Source: JBDRTU01 sp043823825
Lineage (GTDB): Bacteria; Patescibacteriota; Patescibacteriia; Veblenbacterales; UBA10138
Direction of reading: 5' to 3'
DNA: 10,738 nt
Assembly: GCA_043823825.1 (NCBI GenBank)
Contig: JBDRTU010000044.1
Location: 1-10,738, forward strand
Shown here: positions 1 to 5,426 of the stretch, piece after piece
How the letters are laid out: each line of letters begins with the position of its first letter
Position numbering within the stretch: the stretch's first letter is position 1
Translations under genes and position numbers: made by a program
The notes under the pieces: model-generated
Seen by the model: only the letters and a program-made list of their open reading frames with translations
The model's database searches: none
Told to the model about the DNA's origin: nothing

Positions 1-24
1 TTTAGTTAAAATACTAGTTATTTT

Positions 25-62
25 TTGTTAACCATTGACATGATGGTTAACAATTGTTAACC
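25..62 (+). promoter_or_regulatory. Putative autoregulatory operator/promoter of the toxin-antitoxin operon
   Basis: A perfect 11-bp inverted repeat, TTGTTAACCAT at 25-35 and ATGGTTAACAA at 43-53, has a 7-nt spacer. A third direct copy of the half-site, TTGTTAACC, lies at 54-62. All three contain the self-complementary hexamer GTTAAC. A consensus -35 box TTGACA (35-40) sits across the spacer of the palindrome; the best -10 at 17-nt spacing is the poor TAACCT (58-63), inside the third box. A repressor bound to these boxes would cover the promoter. The downstream gene encodes a helix-turn-helix protein, so autorepression, as is usual for toxin-antitoxin operons, is the natural inference. The repeats are seen directly; the repressor assignment is inferred. 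Confidence 0.6.
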
Positions 63-71
63 TATTACTAT

Positions 72-335
72 ATGAAACAAGTTACCAAGTCTTTCTTTTC
101 TGTTAGTGAGCTAGCTAAGATTTTAGGCATTAGTCGTATAGCTGTTTTTAAGAAGATTAAAAATGGCCAGATTCCTGCTTCTAAGGTTGGACGGGCCTAT
201 GTTATTAATGCTGACCAAGTTACTGATCTTATTGGTCAGGAATTAAGTCAAGGTGAACGGCGGATTATTAAGGCATCGGTTAGTAAGGTGGTACACGAGT
301 ATGGTGAAACACTTAGACTCTTGGGTCGGGAGTAA
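72..335 (+). CDS. Excisionase-like helix-turn-helix protein, probable antitoxin of the Doc module
   Basis: This is an 87-aa protein. Residues about 9-50 look like a MerR/excisionase-type (HTH_17-like) DNA-binding domain: a helix-turn-helix SVSELAKILGISRIAVFKKI, then a wing-like G-Q-I-P-A-S-K-V-G-R-A-Y-V segment. Residues about 56-87 form a charged, probably helical tail ending in EYGETLRLLGRE, a plausible toxin-binding segment. I start it at ATG 72. A TTG at 54 would add six residues but lies in the third operator box and has no SD; ATG 72 also has no clear SD, so translation may be leaderless or nearly so. The stop is 6 nt before the toxin ATG, so the two genes form an operon. The inferred role is to neutralise the downstream Doc-type toxin and repress its own promoter through the GTTAAC boxes. 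The canonical Fic-inhibitory motif [ST]xxxE[GN] is not evident, so any inhibition is more likely Phd-like, by tail wrapping. The DNA-binding fold is well supported; the antitoxin role comes from context. Confidence 0.8.
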   Translation: MKQVTKSFFSVSELAKILGISRIAVFKKIKNGQIPASKVGRAYVINADQVTDLIGQELSQGERRIIKASVSKVVHEYGETLRLLGRE

Positions 336-341
336 TAATAT

Positions 342-761
342 ATGAAAGGTCTTACGATTACCGAAGTGGAGTACGTAGCGCACCAACTGGCGCGCGAGCT
401 TATGACGTGGGATGAGCCAATCCCCGACTTTGGCACAAGGTATCCTCGCGCACTTGAAAGTTGTCTCGCCGTACCTTTTCAGCGTTTCTCTGGACACGTT
501 GCTTATCGAGGTATTATTGGCAAGGCCGCTATTCTGTTTTATTTAATAGTTAAGAATCATCCATTTCAGAATGGCAACAAGCGGATTGCAATGACGACAC
601 TTCTCCATTTCTTATATAAGAACAAAAAGTGGTTACACGTTGATAACCAAGAGTTGTACAACTTTGCTAAGTGGGTGGCCGCCAGTAATCCTAAGCTTAA
701 GGCCGAAACTGTTAAGGCGGTTGAGAAGTTTATCAAAACCTACCTTGTGCAGCTAGAATAA
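342..761 (+). CDS. doc: Doc/Fic-family toxin (death-on-curing type)
   Basis: This 139-aa protein has the Fic/Doc core motif HPFQNGNKR at residues 73-81, matching the Doc form HxFx[ND][AG]NKR, in which Lys replaces the Gly of AMP-transferring Fic proteins. His73 is the expected catalytic base, and Asn79, Lys80 and Arg81 the expected phosphate and nucleotide contacts. The helix before the motif (GKAAILFYLIVKN) and the one after it (RIAMTTLLHFLYKN) fit the Fic fold. P1 Doc (126 aa) phosphorylates elongation factor Tu and halts translation; the same reaction is inferred here from family membership. A GGAG box (329-332) is 9 nt before the ATG. The gene follows its presumed antitoxin by 6 nt and ends before an intrinsic terminator. 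Its first 150 bases are clearly more GC-rich than the neighbouring genes, which may point to horizontal acquisition. The motif is complete, so the toxin looks intact. Confidence 0.88.
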   Translation: MKGLTITEVEYVAHQLARELMTWDEPIPDFGTRYPRALESCLAVPFQRFSGHVAYRGIIGKAAILFYLIVKNHPFQNGNKRIAMTTLLHFLYKNKKWLHVDNQELYNFAKWVAASNPKLKAETVKAVEKFIKTYLVQLE

Positions 762-830
762 TAGTGGTTTTGGGATTGGGGCTACACCACCGTTGGTTGG
801 TGGATGAAGGTACTCTTTTGGATAAATAAA

Positions 831-864
831 AAATCCCGATATTTAAGTATCAGGATTTATTTTT
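831..864 (+). terminator. Intrinsic terminator after the toxin gene, probably bidirectional
   Basis: The arms 831-841 and 848-858 (AAATCCCGATA / TATCAGGATTT) pair with a single C-A mismatch around a 6-nt loop. TTTATTTTT follows on the plus strand. On the minus strand the hairpin is followed by a T-rich run (bases 824-833 read A-rich on the plus strand), so it could also end the converging minus-strand gene at 945-1322. Confidence 0.75.
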
Positions 865-866
865 GA

Positions 867-931
867 AAGGTGAGATTGTCACCTTACGGGTAATCTTCCG
901 AAAGAATGACTTCGTTGACACTCGCAATGAC
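867..931 (-). repeat. Degenerate intergenic palindromic repeat with GTCATTGCGAG core
   Basis: Read on the minus strand, 921-931 gives GTCATTGCGAG, followed by an ACGAAGT segment and later GACAATCTCACC. From general knowledge, many bacterial genomes carry dispersed intergenic palindromes built as GTCATTGCGAG...ACGAAG...CAATCTC; this looks like a degenerate member with extra sequence in the middle. A perfect 7-bp hairpin, AAGGTGA (867-873) / TCACCTT (879-885), lies at the other edge. A related GTCATTGCCGAG string occurs at 10698-10709. The region holds no gene. The repeat assignment comes from recalled consensus plus the second copy in the window, without any genome-wide count. Confidence 0.45.
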
Positions 932-944
932 AACTAGGGATACA

Positions 945-1322
945 TTATTTTATTTGTTTCGCATAACTTCGGATAATAGTGCGGAGTTTTTTGGGTGTTA
1001 GGCTAAAATCCTTTGCCAAATCTTTGAAAGTCATATCCATCTGTCGTAAGTCATTTAAGGTATAGCTTATAACTATACCATTATCACTCCCTGTTTTACG
1101 GCACTTGGTTATAGCCACTATTTTATCGTGACTAGCTTTACTAAAATCAAGTCTTACTTTTTTAATTTCTTGTTCTTTTAATTTTAATACTTGACATTCA
1201 TCTGTGATGTCAACTGAAAGTTGGATTTTTAAGTCCTTGGCGGTTTTAGAATCATAAAGGATTAGACCACCCGAGGCCAAACCCATTACTTTTCCTAGTA
1301 AATCTTTTCTGATTACTGGCAT
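945..1322 (-). CDS. Unrecognised 125-aa protein
   Basis: I cannot assign a family. The start is well supported: an AGGAG box (complement of 1331-1335) lies 8 nt before the ATG at 1322, and the frame is open for 125 codons. The protein is Lys-rich (predicted basic) with no signal peptide or membrane segment. The first 25 residues include a short hydrophobic stretch (GLASGGLILY). The middle is mixed strand and charged helix (QLSVDITDECQVLKLK). The last 30 residues (TFKDLAKDFSLTPKKLRTIIR region) resemble a helix-turn-helix in pattern only, so a nucleic-acid-binding role is possible but unproven. It is divergent from rnhB across a 67-bp gap and converges on the toxin operon, so it is probably transcribed alone. 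Confidence 0.7.
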   Translation of the reverse strand: MPVIRKDLLGKVMGLASGGLILYDSKTAKDLKIQLSVDITDECQVLKLKEQEIKKVRLDFSKASHDKIVAITKCRKTGSDNGIVISYTLNDLRQMDMTFKDLAKDFSLTPKKLRTIIRSYAKQIK

Positions 1323-1351
1323 TTTAAAGTCTCCTATATTGTTTTCTTTTT

Positions 1352-1380
1352 TTGCTTTAATTAAAATATCTTAATACACT
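1352..1380 (+). promoter_or_regulatory. Possible rnhB promoter
   Basis: TTGCTT (1352-1357) and TACACT (1375-1380) are separated by 17 nt. Both are only partial matches to sigma-70-type boxes. The predicted transcript start (about 1387) falls only about 3 nt before the rnhB ATG, which would give an almost leaderless mRNA, consistent with the absence of an SD. Confidence 0.35.
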
Positions 1381-1389
1381 AATATTGGT

Positions 1390-2013
1390 ATGTCAATTGG
1401 AAAATTTCCCAGTTTAAAATATGAAAAAAAGCTATGGCGCGGGGGTTTTAAATTGGTGGTTGGGGCAGATGAGGCGGGGCGTGGTGCGTTGGCTGGATCG
1501 ATTGTGGCAGCAGCAGTTGTCTTTTCGCCAACTATTTTAAAATATAAAGCGGTTTGGCTTAAACAAGTTAAAGATTCAAAAAAATTAACTCCCGCTAAAC
1601 GGGAACTTCTTTTTAAAAAGATTATCAAAGAAGCACGGGTATGGGCAGTTAGTTTAATTGATAATAAAAAAATTGATAAATACGGCATTCAAGCTATGAA
1701 TATCAAAGTAGTAAATCAAGCTGTAGCTAAACTTAAAATAAAACCAGATTATTTATTAGTAGATTATATTGCTGGATTCAAATCCAAATTGCCATTTGCT
1801 TGCGTAATTAAGGGCGATCAAAAAGTTTTTTCTATTGCTTGCGCTTCAATAGTAGCTAAAGTTTGGCGAGATAGATTAATGAAAAATTATCATAAAAAAT
1901 ATCCGAGGTATGGTTTTCGGGAGAATAAAGGTTATGGAACACTGAAACATCACCAAGCTATTAAAAAACATGGGGTTTGCTCAATTCATAGAAAGAGTTT
2001 TAGGGCAGTTTAG
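1390..2013 (+). CDS. rnhB: Ribonuclease HII
   Basis: This 207-aa protein is the usual bacterial RNase HII length. RNase HII cuts RNA in RNA/DNA hybrids and nicks 5' of single ribonucleotides misincorporated in DNA, starting ribonucleotide excision repair in the cytoplasm. The signature is complete: the DEAGRG block at residues 27-32 supplies catalytic Asp27 and Glu28 and the GRG substrate loop; KDSKKL is at 61-66; LLVDY supplies Asp125; KGDQKV supplies Asp143; ASIVAKVWRD is at 152-161; and YGFRENKGYGT near 174-184 contains the conserved Tyr (about 182) used to sense the ribonucleotide. The start at ATG 1390 leaves a 23-residue lead before the first beta strand and has no SD. rnhB is often close to yraN in bacterial genomes; here yraN follows after two other genes. 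The minus-strand frame over the start of this gene is a shadow. Confidence 0.96.
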   Translation: MSIGKFPSLKYEKKLWRGGFKLVVGADEAGRGALAGSIVAAAVVFSPTILKYKAVWLKQVKDSKKLTPAKRELLFKKIIKEARVWAVSLIDNKKIDKYGIQAMNIKVVNQAVAKLKIKPDYLLVDYIAGFKSKLPFACVIKGDQKVFSIACASIVAKVWRDRLMKNYHKKYPRYGFRENKGYGTLKHHQAIKKHGVCSIHRKSFRAV

Positions 2014-2036
2014 TTAATTGTTAAATTATATCCTTT

Positions 2037-2061
2037 CACCACTTTTTTAAAAAAAGTGGTG
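2037..2061. repeat. Near-perfect inverted repeat downstream of rnhB
   Basis: CACCACTTTTTT (2037-2048) and AAAAAAGTGGTG (2050-2061) are perfectly complementary with a single A between them. It starts 24 nt after the rnhB stop and may act as a transcription end or RNA-stabilising hairpin. There is no U-tract after the arm on the plus strand, so it is not a textbook intrinsic terminator. Confidence 0.6.
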
Positions 2062-2063
2062 GG

Positions 2064-2205
2064 AAAAAGCGCCACACAAACGCTTCGGATCAGGCGGTAC
2101 TCGTCTGGCTTGCTGGCTCAAGCTATGCACATGAGGGCCAAAACATGCTTGAGCCGGTCACTCGCCATCCTTCCGTGCCGCAGCCAACCCTCCGCGATGG
2201 CGGCA
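2064..2205. other. GC-rich block of nested inverted repeats, candidate structured RNA or repeat element
   Basis: This stretch is visibly much richer in G+C than the AT-rich DNA around it and holds no convincing gene. It contains three inverted repeats: AAGCG (2067-2071) / CGCTT (2081-2085); GGCTCAAGC (2115-2123) / GCTTGAGCC (2147-2155), extendable by ATG/CAT with one bulged base; and CGCCATC (2163-2169) / GATGGCG (2196-2202). Read on the minus strand, the AAGCG/CGCTT hairpin is followed by a short T run, like a weak terminator, so a minus-strand RNA from about 2205 to 2062 is possible. It does not match tRNA, tmRNA, SRP RNA or RNase P motifs that I can recognise. A 64-codon plus-strand frame crosses it, but its composition is not protein-like. 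Confidence 0.45.
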
Positions 2206-2265
2206 TATTTTAATTTGGTTTTATGCTTGATTCATAATTCTTACTTCTAGATTCTAACTATTTAG

Positions 2266-2274
2266 TGCTATACT
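2266..2274 (+). promoter_or_regulatory. Extended -10 promoter of the methyltransferase gene, leaderless transcript likely
   Basis: TGC-TATACT is an extended -10 element (TGn at 2266-2268, hexamer at 2269-2274). Transcription normally starts about 7 nt after the hexamer, which here is the A of the ATG at 2281. No -35 box at normal spacing and no SD are visible, so a leaderless mRNA is the simplest reading. Confidence 0.55.
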
Positions 2275-2280
2275 GATAAT

Positions 2281-2835
2281 ATGTTGGGAAAGTTAGTACC
2301 AGCCAAACTATTAAACCCTCCAGAATTATTAGCCAAGCAATTGGAAGTAAAATTTGGGCATTTTGTTGGCGACCTGGGTTGCGGTGGCGCTGGTTACTTT
2401 ACTATTCCTGCTGCTCGTTTAGCAGGCAGCAAAGGCAAAGTGTATGCTGTTGATATTTTAAAGGCAGCACTGGAGGGGGTTAAAAGTAAAGCGAAGCTGG
2501 AAAATCTTTTAAACATTGAAACGGTCTGGTCAGATTTAGAAAAGGTAGGAGCTACCAAAATTACGGCTGACACTTTAGATAGCGACTTATTAATAAATAT
2601 TATGTTTCAATCCAGAAATAACGCAGCTTTATTAGACGAGGCGAAAAGATTATTAAAGGTTGGTGGTAAAATGTTGGTAGTTGATTGGAAAGTAGAACCA
2701 ACACCTTTTGGTCCAGCAGTTAGTGAACGCTTGGCTCCAGAAAAAGTGCGCGAGTTTGCCAAGCAATTTAATTTAAAAGAGGAAAAGTTTTTTGAAGCCG
2801 GCCCCTATCATTACGGTTTTGTTTTTGTAAAGTAG
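2281..2835 (+). CDS. Class I SAM-dependent methyltransferase, substrate unknown
   Basis: This 184-aa protein is a compact Rossmann-fold methyltransferase of the Methyltransf_25/31 (UbiE-like) kind. Motif I is VGDLGCGGAGYFT (residues 29-41), the glycine-rich SAM-binding loop. The acidic residue after strand 2, Asp58 in YAVDIL, should bind the SAM ribose. DSDLLINIMFQ (about 101-110) corresponds to motif IV, and the LLKVGGKMLVVDWK stretch (124-137) is the typical post-motif hairpin. There is no membrane segment or signal peptide, so it should be cytosolic. It starts at ATG 2281 directly after an extended -10 box. It is the first gene of a tight run: its stop is followed by a second TAG and then, 4 nt later, by the membrane-protein ATG. 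The methyl acceptor (RNA, protein, lipid or quinone) cannot be read from the sequence. Confidence 0.88.
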   Translation: MLGKLVPAKLLNPPELLAKQLEVKFGHFVGDLGCGGAGYFTIPAARLAGSKGKVYAVDILKAALEGVKSKAKLENLLNIETVWSDLEKVGATKITADTLDSDLLINIMFQSRNNAALLDEAKRLLKVGGKMLVVDWKVEPTPFGPAVSERLAPEKVREFAKQFNLKEEKFFEAGPYHYGFVFVK

Positions 2836-2839
2836 TAGT

Positions 2840-3253
2840 ATGCTAATTTGGTTACAATCAATTAATTGGCAGCGTTTTTTCACCTCACGCGCGCCAGAAT
2901 TCCAGCCTGAGGTTTTTAAAATAGTGTTAGGGGCAGTAATTGCCTTGGTTGTGTTTGGGATTATCTGTAAAATCTTTGCCGCTGTGGTAAAATTGGGCCC
3001 TTGGAAAAAATTATTCAGGCGTTTGGGTAATCTTTTTATCACCATTGGATTACTGGCTGCTCTTAGTATATTTTTTACTCAAACTGCCACCCCGTTGCTA
3101 GGAGCGCGTTGGTGGTTTTTATTGTGGCTTGTGATTGCCATTGTTTGGTTGGTATTTATTCTGCGTTACGCTTGTTGGCAAATGCCTAAACAATTAAAAA
3201 AGGGCAGAGATCTGCACGAATTTTCCAAGTATCTGCCACGTAAATCAAACTAG
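2840..3253 (+). CDS. Small membrane protein with three predicted transmembrane helices
   Basis: This 137-aa protein is of no family I recognise. Hydrophobic segments at about residues 27-50, 63-80 and 90-109 are predicted membrane helices. A basic linker (PWKKLFRRLG, 54-63) separates the first two. The C-terminal tail (about 113-137, KQLKKGRD and YLPRKSN) is basic and probably cytoplasmic. The N-terminal 25 residues are amphipathic and Trp-rich. It begins 4 nt after the methyltransferase stop, and its own TAG is immediately followed by the yraN ATG with no gap, so the three genes are almost certainly co-transcribed and the last pair translationally coupled. No clear SD is visible, which also fits coupling. 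Function is unknown. Confidence 0.8.
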   Translation: MLIWLQSINWQRFFTSRAPEFQPEVFKIVLGAVIALVVFGIICKIFAAVVKLGPWKKLFRRLGNLFITIGLLAALSIFFTQTATPLLGARWWFLLWLVIAIVWLVFILRYACWQMPKQLKKGRDLHEFSKYLPRKSN

Positions 3254-3616
3254 ATGCCTCACCAGCGTCAGGAGTTAGGAAAAAAAGGTGAAGACTTAGC
3301 TGCCGCTTATTTAAAAGAGCGAGGTTTTGATATTATAGATAAAAATTTTCACCTAGGGCGTTACGCAGAAATTGATTTAATTGGTCGCGACCGGGACGAA
3401 ATTGTTTTTATTGAAGTTAAAACCAGAAGTGGCCTTGGGCAAGGTTATCCCGAAGAAGCAGTTACTAGGTTCAAGCAGGAAAAAATAAAGCAAGCGGCTG
3501 AAAGTTATTTATTGGCTCATCCACAGCTTAGCAATAATCATCGCTTTGATGTGGTAGCTATTTATTTTGAGGCAAAGGGTAAATATCAAATTAAACATTT
3601 TCGTAACATTATTTAA
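3254..3616 (+). CDS. yraN: YraN family (UPF0102) endonuclease-like protein
   Basis: This 120-aa protein has the full UPF0102 pattern. An N-terminal helix has G-x-x-G-E-D-x-A-x-x-Y-L (residues 9-20). Next come ERGF and the DKNFHLGRYAEIDLI block, with Glu39 and Asp41, and then FIEVKTRSG with Glu54 and Lys56. These acidic residues and the ExK motif form a PD-(D/E)XK nuclease-like active site. The substrate in the cell is not established, but a link to DNA recombination or repair is often proposed for the family. The ATG directly abuts the stop of the membrane-protein gene. In many bacteria yraN lies beside rnhB; here both are in the same neighbourhood, which supports the two annotations. Length is normal and the gene is intact. 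Confidence 0.93.
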   Translation: MPHQRQELGKKGEDLAAAYLKERGFDIIDKNFHLGRYAEIDLIGRDRDEIVFIEVKTRSGLGQGYPEEAVTRFKQEKIKQAAESYLLAHPQLSNNHRFDVVAIYFEAKGKYQIKHFRNII

Positions 3617-3618
3617 TT

Positions 3619-3647
3619 TTGACATCAAGTTATAATAGTGGTAAATA
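3619..3647 (+). promoter_or_regulatory. Possible promoter of the radical SAM gene
   Basis: A perfect TTGACA (3619-3624) stands 17 nt before TAAATA (3642-3647). A perfect TATAAT (3631-3636) also occurs but only 6 nt after TTGACA, so the two consensus boxes cannot serve the same promoter. Either combination would give a 5' leader of roughly 50-65 nt, AU-rich, ending in the AGAGG box. Confidence 0.45.
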
Positions 3648-3706
3648 TAAGTAAATAAAAAATAAAAATAACTTTCTTTAAAATTATAAATATATAGAGG
3701 TATGGT

Positions 3707-5209
3707 ATGAAAATATTGTTAGTTTACCCGCGGTATCCTGATACTTTCTGGAGTTTTAAGCATATCTTAAAATTTATAGGAAAAAAGGCAGCTTTCCCCC
3801 CCTTAGGTTTATTAACAGTAGCGGCAATGTTGCCAAATGATTGGGAAATAAGATTAGTAGATGTTAATGTTAAGCCCTTGCTTGATAAAGATATCTTACA
3901 GGCAGATATGATTTTTATTAGTGCTATGGTTATACAAAAAACTAGCGCACAAGAAATTATTGATCGTTGTAAGGAACATGGTAAAACAGTAGTTGCTGGC
4001 GGTCCAGCTTTTACTGCTGAATCAGAAAAATATCATAGTGTAAGTCACTTTGTTTTAGGCGAGGCTGAAATTACTTTGCCACTTTTTTTGTCAGATTTGG
4101 AAAAAGGTAAAGCCAAGTTTAAATATGAACAACCAGTGGGTGTATGGGCGGATTTATCCCAAACACCAATAGCAGATTGGTCATTAATAGATTTGAAAGA
4201 CTATGCCACTATGAGCATTCAGTTTTCTCGTGGCTGCCCTTTGGGTGATATAAACGGTGATAGTTGCGAGTTTTGTGACATATATATTTTATTTGGCACA
4301 AAATTCCGGTCTAAGACACCGCAACAGATGATTAACGAAATTGAATCGTTATACCAAGCTGGATACAGAGGTACAATATTTTTAGCTGACGATAATCCCA
4401 TTGGTAATAAACTACGATTCAAAGAAATGTTGGAGCAGTTAATTATCTGGCAGCAAGCACATAATTATCCGTTTAAATTTACAGCCCAAGCCAGTATTAA
4501 CCTGGCAGTCGAGGATAAAATAATGGATTTGATGGTTAGGGCAAATTTTTCAGGAGTATTTATAGGTATTGAAAGTCCTGATACAGCCGCGCTAATTAGC
4601 ATTGGTAAAGTCGTTAATATTAAATATGATTTAGAAGATGCGGTAAAAAGAATTATGGCTAAAGGCTTGGAAGTTATGGGAGGATTTATGGTTGGCCTTG
4701 ATGGTGATCCGCCAAATATCTTCGATAAACTAATTATTTATATTAAACAAACTGGAATTGTGCAATCTATGGTGGGATTATTAGTTGCTATGCCGAAAAC
4801 CAAGCTATATAAGCGACTTATGAATGAAGGAAGGTTGATAGGTGATACTGATGGAGATAATCTGAGTGGTAGTTTAAATTTTGTTCCTAAAATGGGTCGG
4901 GAAAAATTACTTGCTGGTTATCGGCGGGTGTTGGCAGTTATTTATTCTTCTTCTAAAACATATTTTAAGCGGGTGGATACGTTTTTAAAGCAATGTCCAA
5001 CAAAAACCAGAGGGCATTTTTCCTGGAGCGATTTAAGGCCATTTATACTAAGTATTTGGCATATTGGTTTGTTTTCCCGAGCGCGGTGGTATTATTGGAG
5101 GCTTTTAATTAAGACGGGGATAACTAATTATAAATCATACCCAAGGGCAATAACCATGGCGATTTATTGGCTGCACTTTTCCAAAATCGCTGCTTCAATA
5201 CAAAAATAA
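3707..5209 (+). CDS. B12-binding-domain radical SAM protein with unusual CX9CX2C cluster motif
   Basis: This 500-aa protein belongs to the cobalamin-binding radical SAM group with a C-terminal DUF4070-type region. Residues 1 to about 150 form the Rossmann-like B12-binding-type domain (ILLVYPRYP, FPPLGLLTVAAMLP, VVAGGPAF, FVLGEAE). The family commonly lacks the His ligand motif DxHxxG, and I do not see it here. Residues about 168-365 are the radical SAM barrel. Its cluster cysteines are Cys177, Cys187 and Cys190 in SRGCPLGDINGDSCEFCD, a CX9CX2C spacing where relatives carry CX3CX2C (SRGCPFNCEFCD type, from memory). Further family blocks are IFLADDNPIGNK (224-235), GVFIGIESPD (283-292) and MGGFMVGLDGDPPNIFD (324-340). 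The end (about 365-500) is DUF4070-like and rich in aromatic and basic residues. AGAGG (3696-3700) lies 6 nt before ATG 3707; a nearer ATG at 3702 is out of frame. The gene stands alone and ends at a strong terminator. The reaction is unknown; relatives act in lipid and cofactor methylation or ring chemistry. Confidence 0.9.
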   Translation: MKILLVYPRYPDTFWSFKHILKFIGKKAAFPPLGLLTVAAMLPNDWEIRLVDVNVKPLLDKDILQADMIFISAMVIQKTSAQEIIDRCKEHGKTVVAGGPAFTAESEKYHSVSHFVLGEAEITLPLFLSDLEKGKAKFKYEQPVGVWADLSQTPIADWSLIDLKDYATMSIQFSRGCPLGDINGDSCEFCDIYILFGTKFRSKTPQQMINEIESLYQAGYRGTIFLADDNPIGNKLRFKEMLEQLIIWQQAHNYPFKFTAQASINLAVEDKIMDLMVRANFSGVFIGIESPDTAALISIGKVVNIKYDLEDAVKRIMAKGLEVMGGFMVGLDGDPPNIFDKLIIYIKQTGIVQSMVGLLVAMPKTKLYKRLMNEGRLIGDTDGDNLSGSLNFVPKMGREKLLAGYRRVLAVIYSSSKTYFKRVDTFLKQCPTKTRGHFSWSDLRPFILSIWHIGLFSRARWYYWRLLIKTGITNYKSYPRAITMAIYWLHFSKIAASIQK

Positions 5210-5226
5210 CCAACCAAACGTTCACA

Positions 5227-5267
5227 AAGGTAAGTTGTATTTAATATATAATACGCTTACCTTTTTT
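5227..5267 (+). terminator. Intrinsic terminator of the radical SAM gene
   Basis: AAGGTAAG (5227-5234) pairs perfectly with CTTACCTT (5256-5263), with an inner GTATT (5237-5241) / AATAC (5250-5254) stem and an AT loop. Six Ts (5262-5267) follow. It lies 17 nt after the stop. Confidence 0.88.
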
Positions 5268-5426
5268 ATTACAAATATGCCTTTCCAGTACAAGCTAATG
5301 CACAAGATGAGTTATTATAAAGTATTCTTTAATAAACATTCGTGGTTATATCGTTGGTATATTAGTGCCTAGAAGGTAGCTGTGGATAAAAAAATTATAA
5401 AATAATACTAGAAGGAGTTATTGAAA

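Noticed and set aside
787..803. Small hairpin CCACC / GGTGG after the toxin stop
   Set aside because: Five base pairs with a 7-nt loop and no U-tract; the terminator at 831-864 accounts for transcription end.
1371..1688. Minus-strand frame overlapping the start of rnhB
   Set aside because: Shadow of rnhB, whose catalytic motifs are all in the plus frame.
2064..2205. Possible SRP RNA, RNase P RNA, tmRNA or attC site in the GC-rich block
   Set aside because: The diagnostic conserved strings of these RNAs and the attC core motifs are not present on either strand as far as I can read.
2056..2250. A 64-codon plus-strand frame over the GC-rich block downstream of rnhB
   Set aside because: The start lies inside the inverted repeat, there is no SD, and the composition is unlike the real proteins here; nested inverted repeats explain the region better.
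5277..5372. A 31-codon frame starting ATG-CCT-TTC just after the radical SAM terminator, encoding an aromatic, basic peptide
   Set aside because: No SD, no promoter between the terminator and the ATG, and the length is expected by chance in AT-rich DNA; not supported as a gene.
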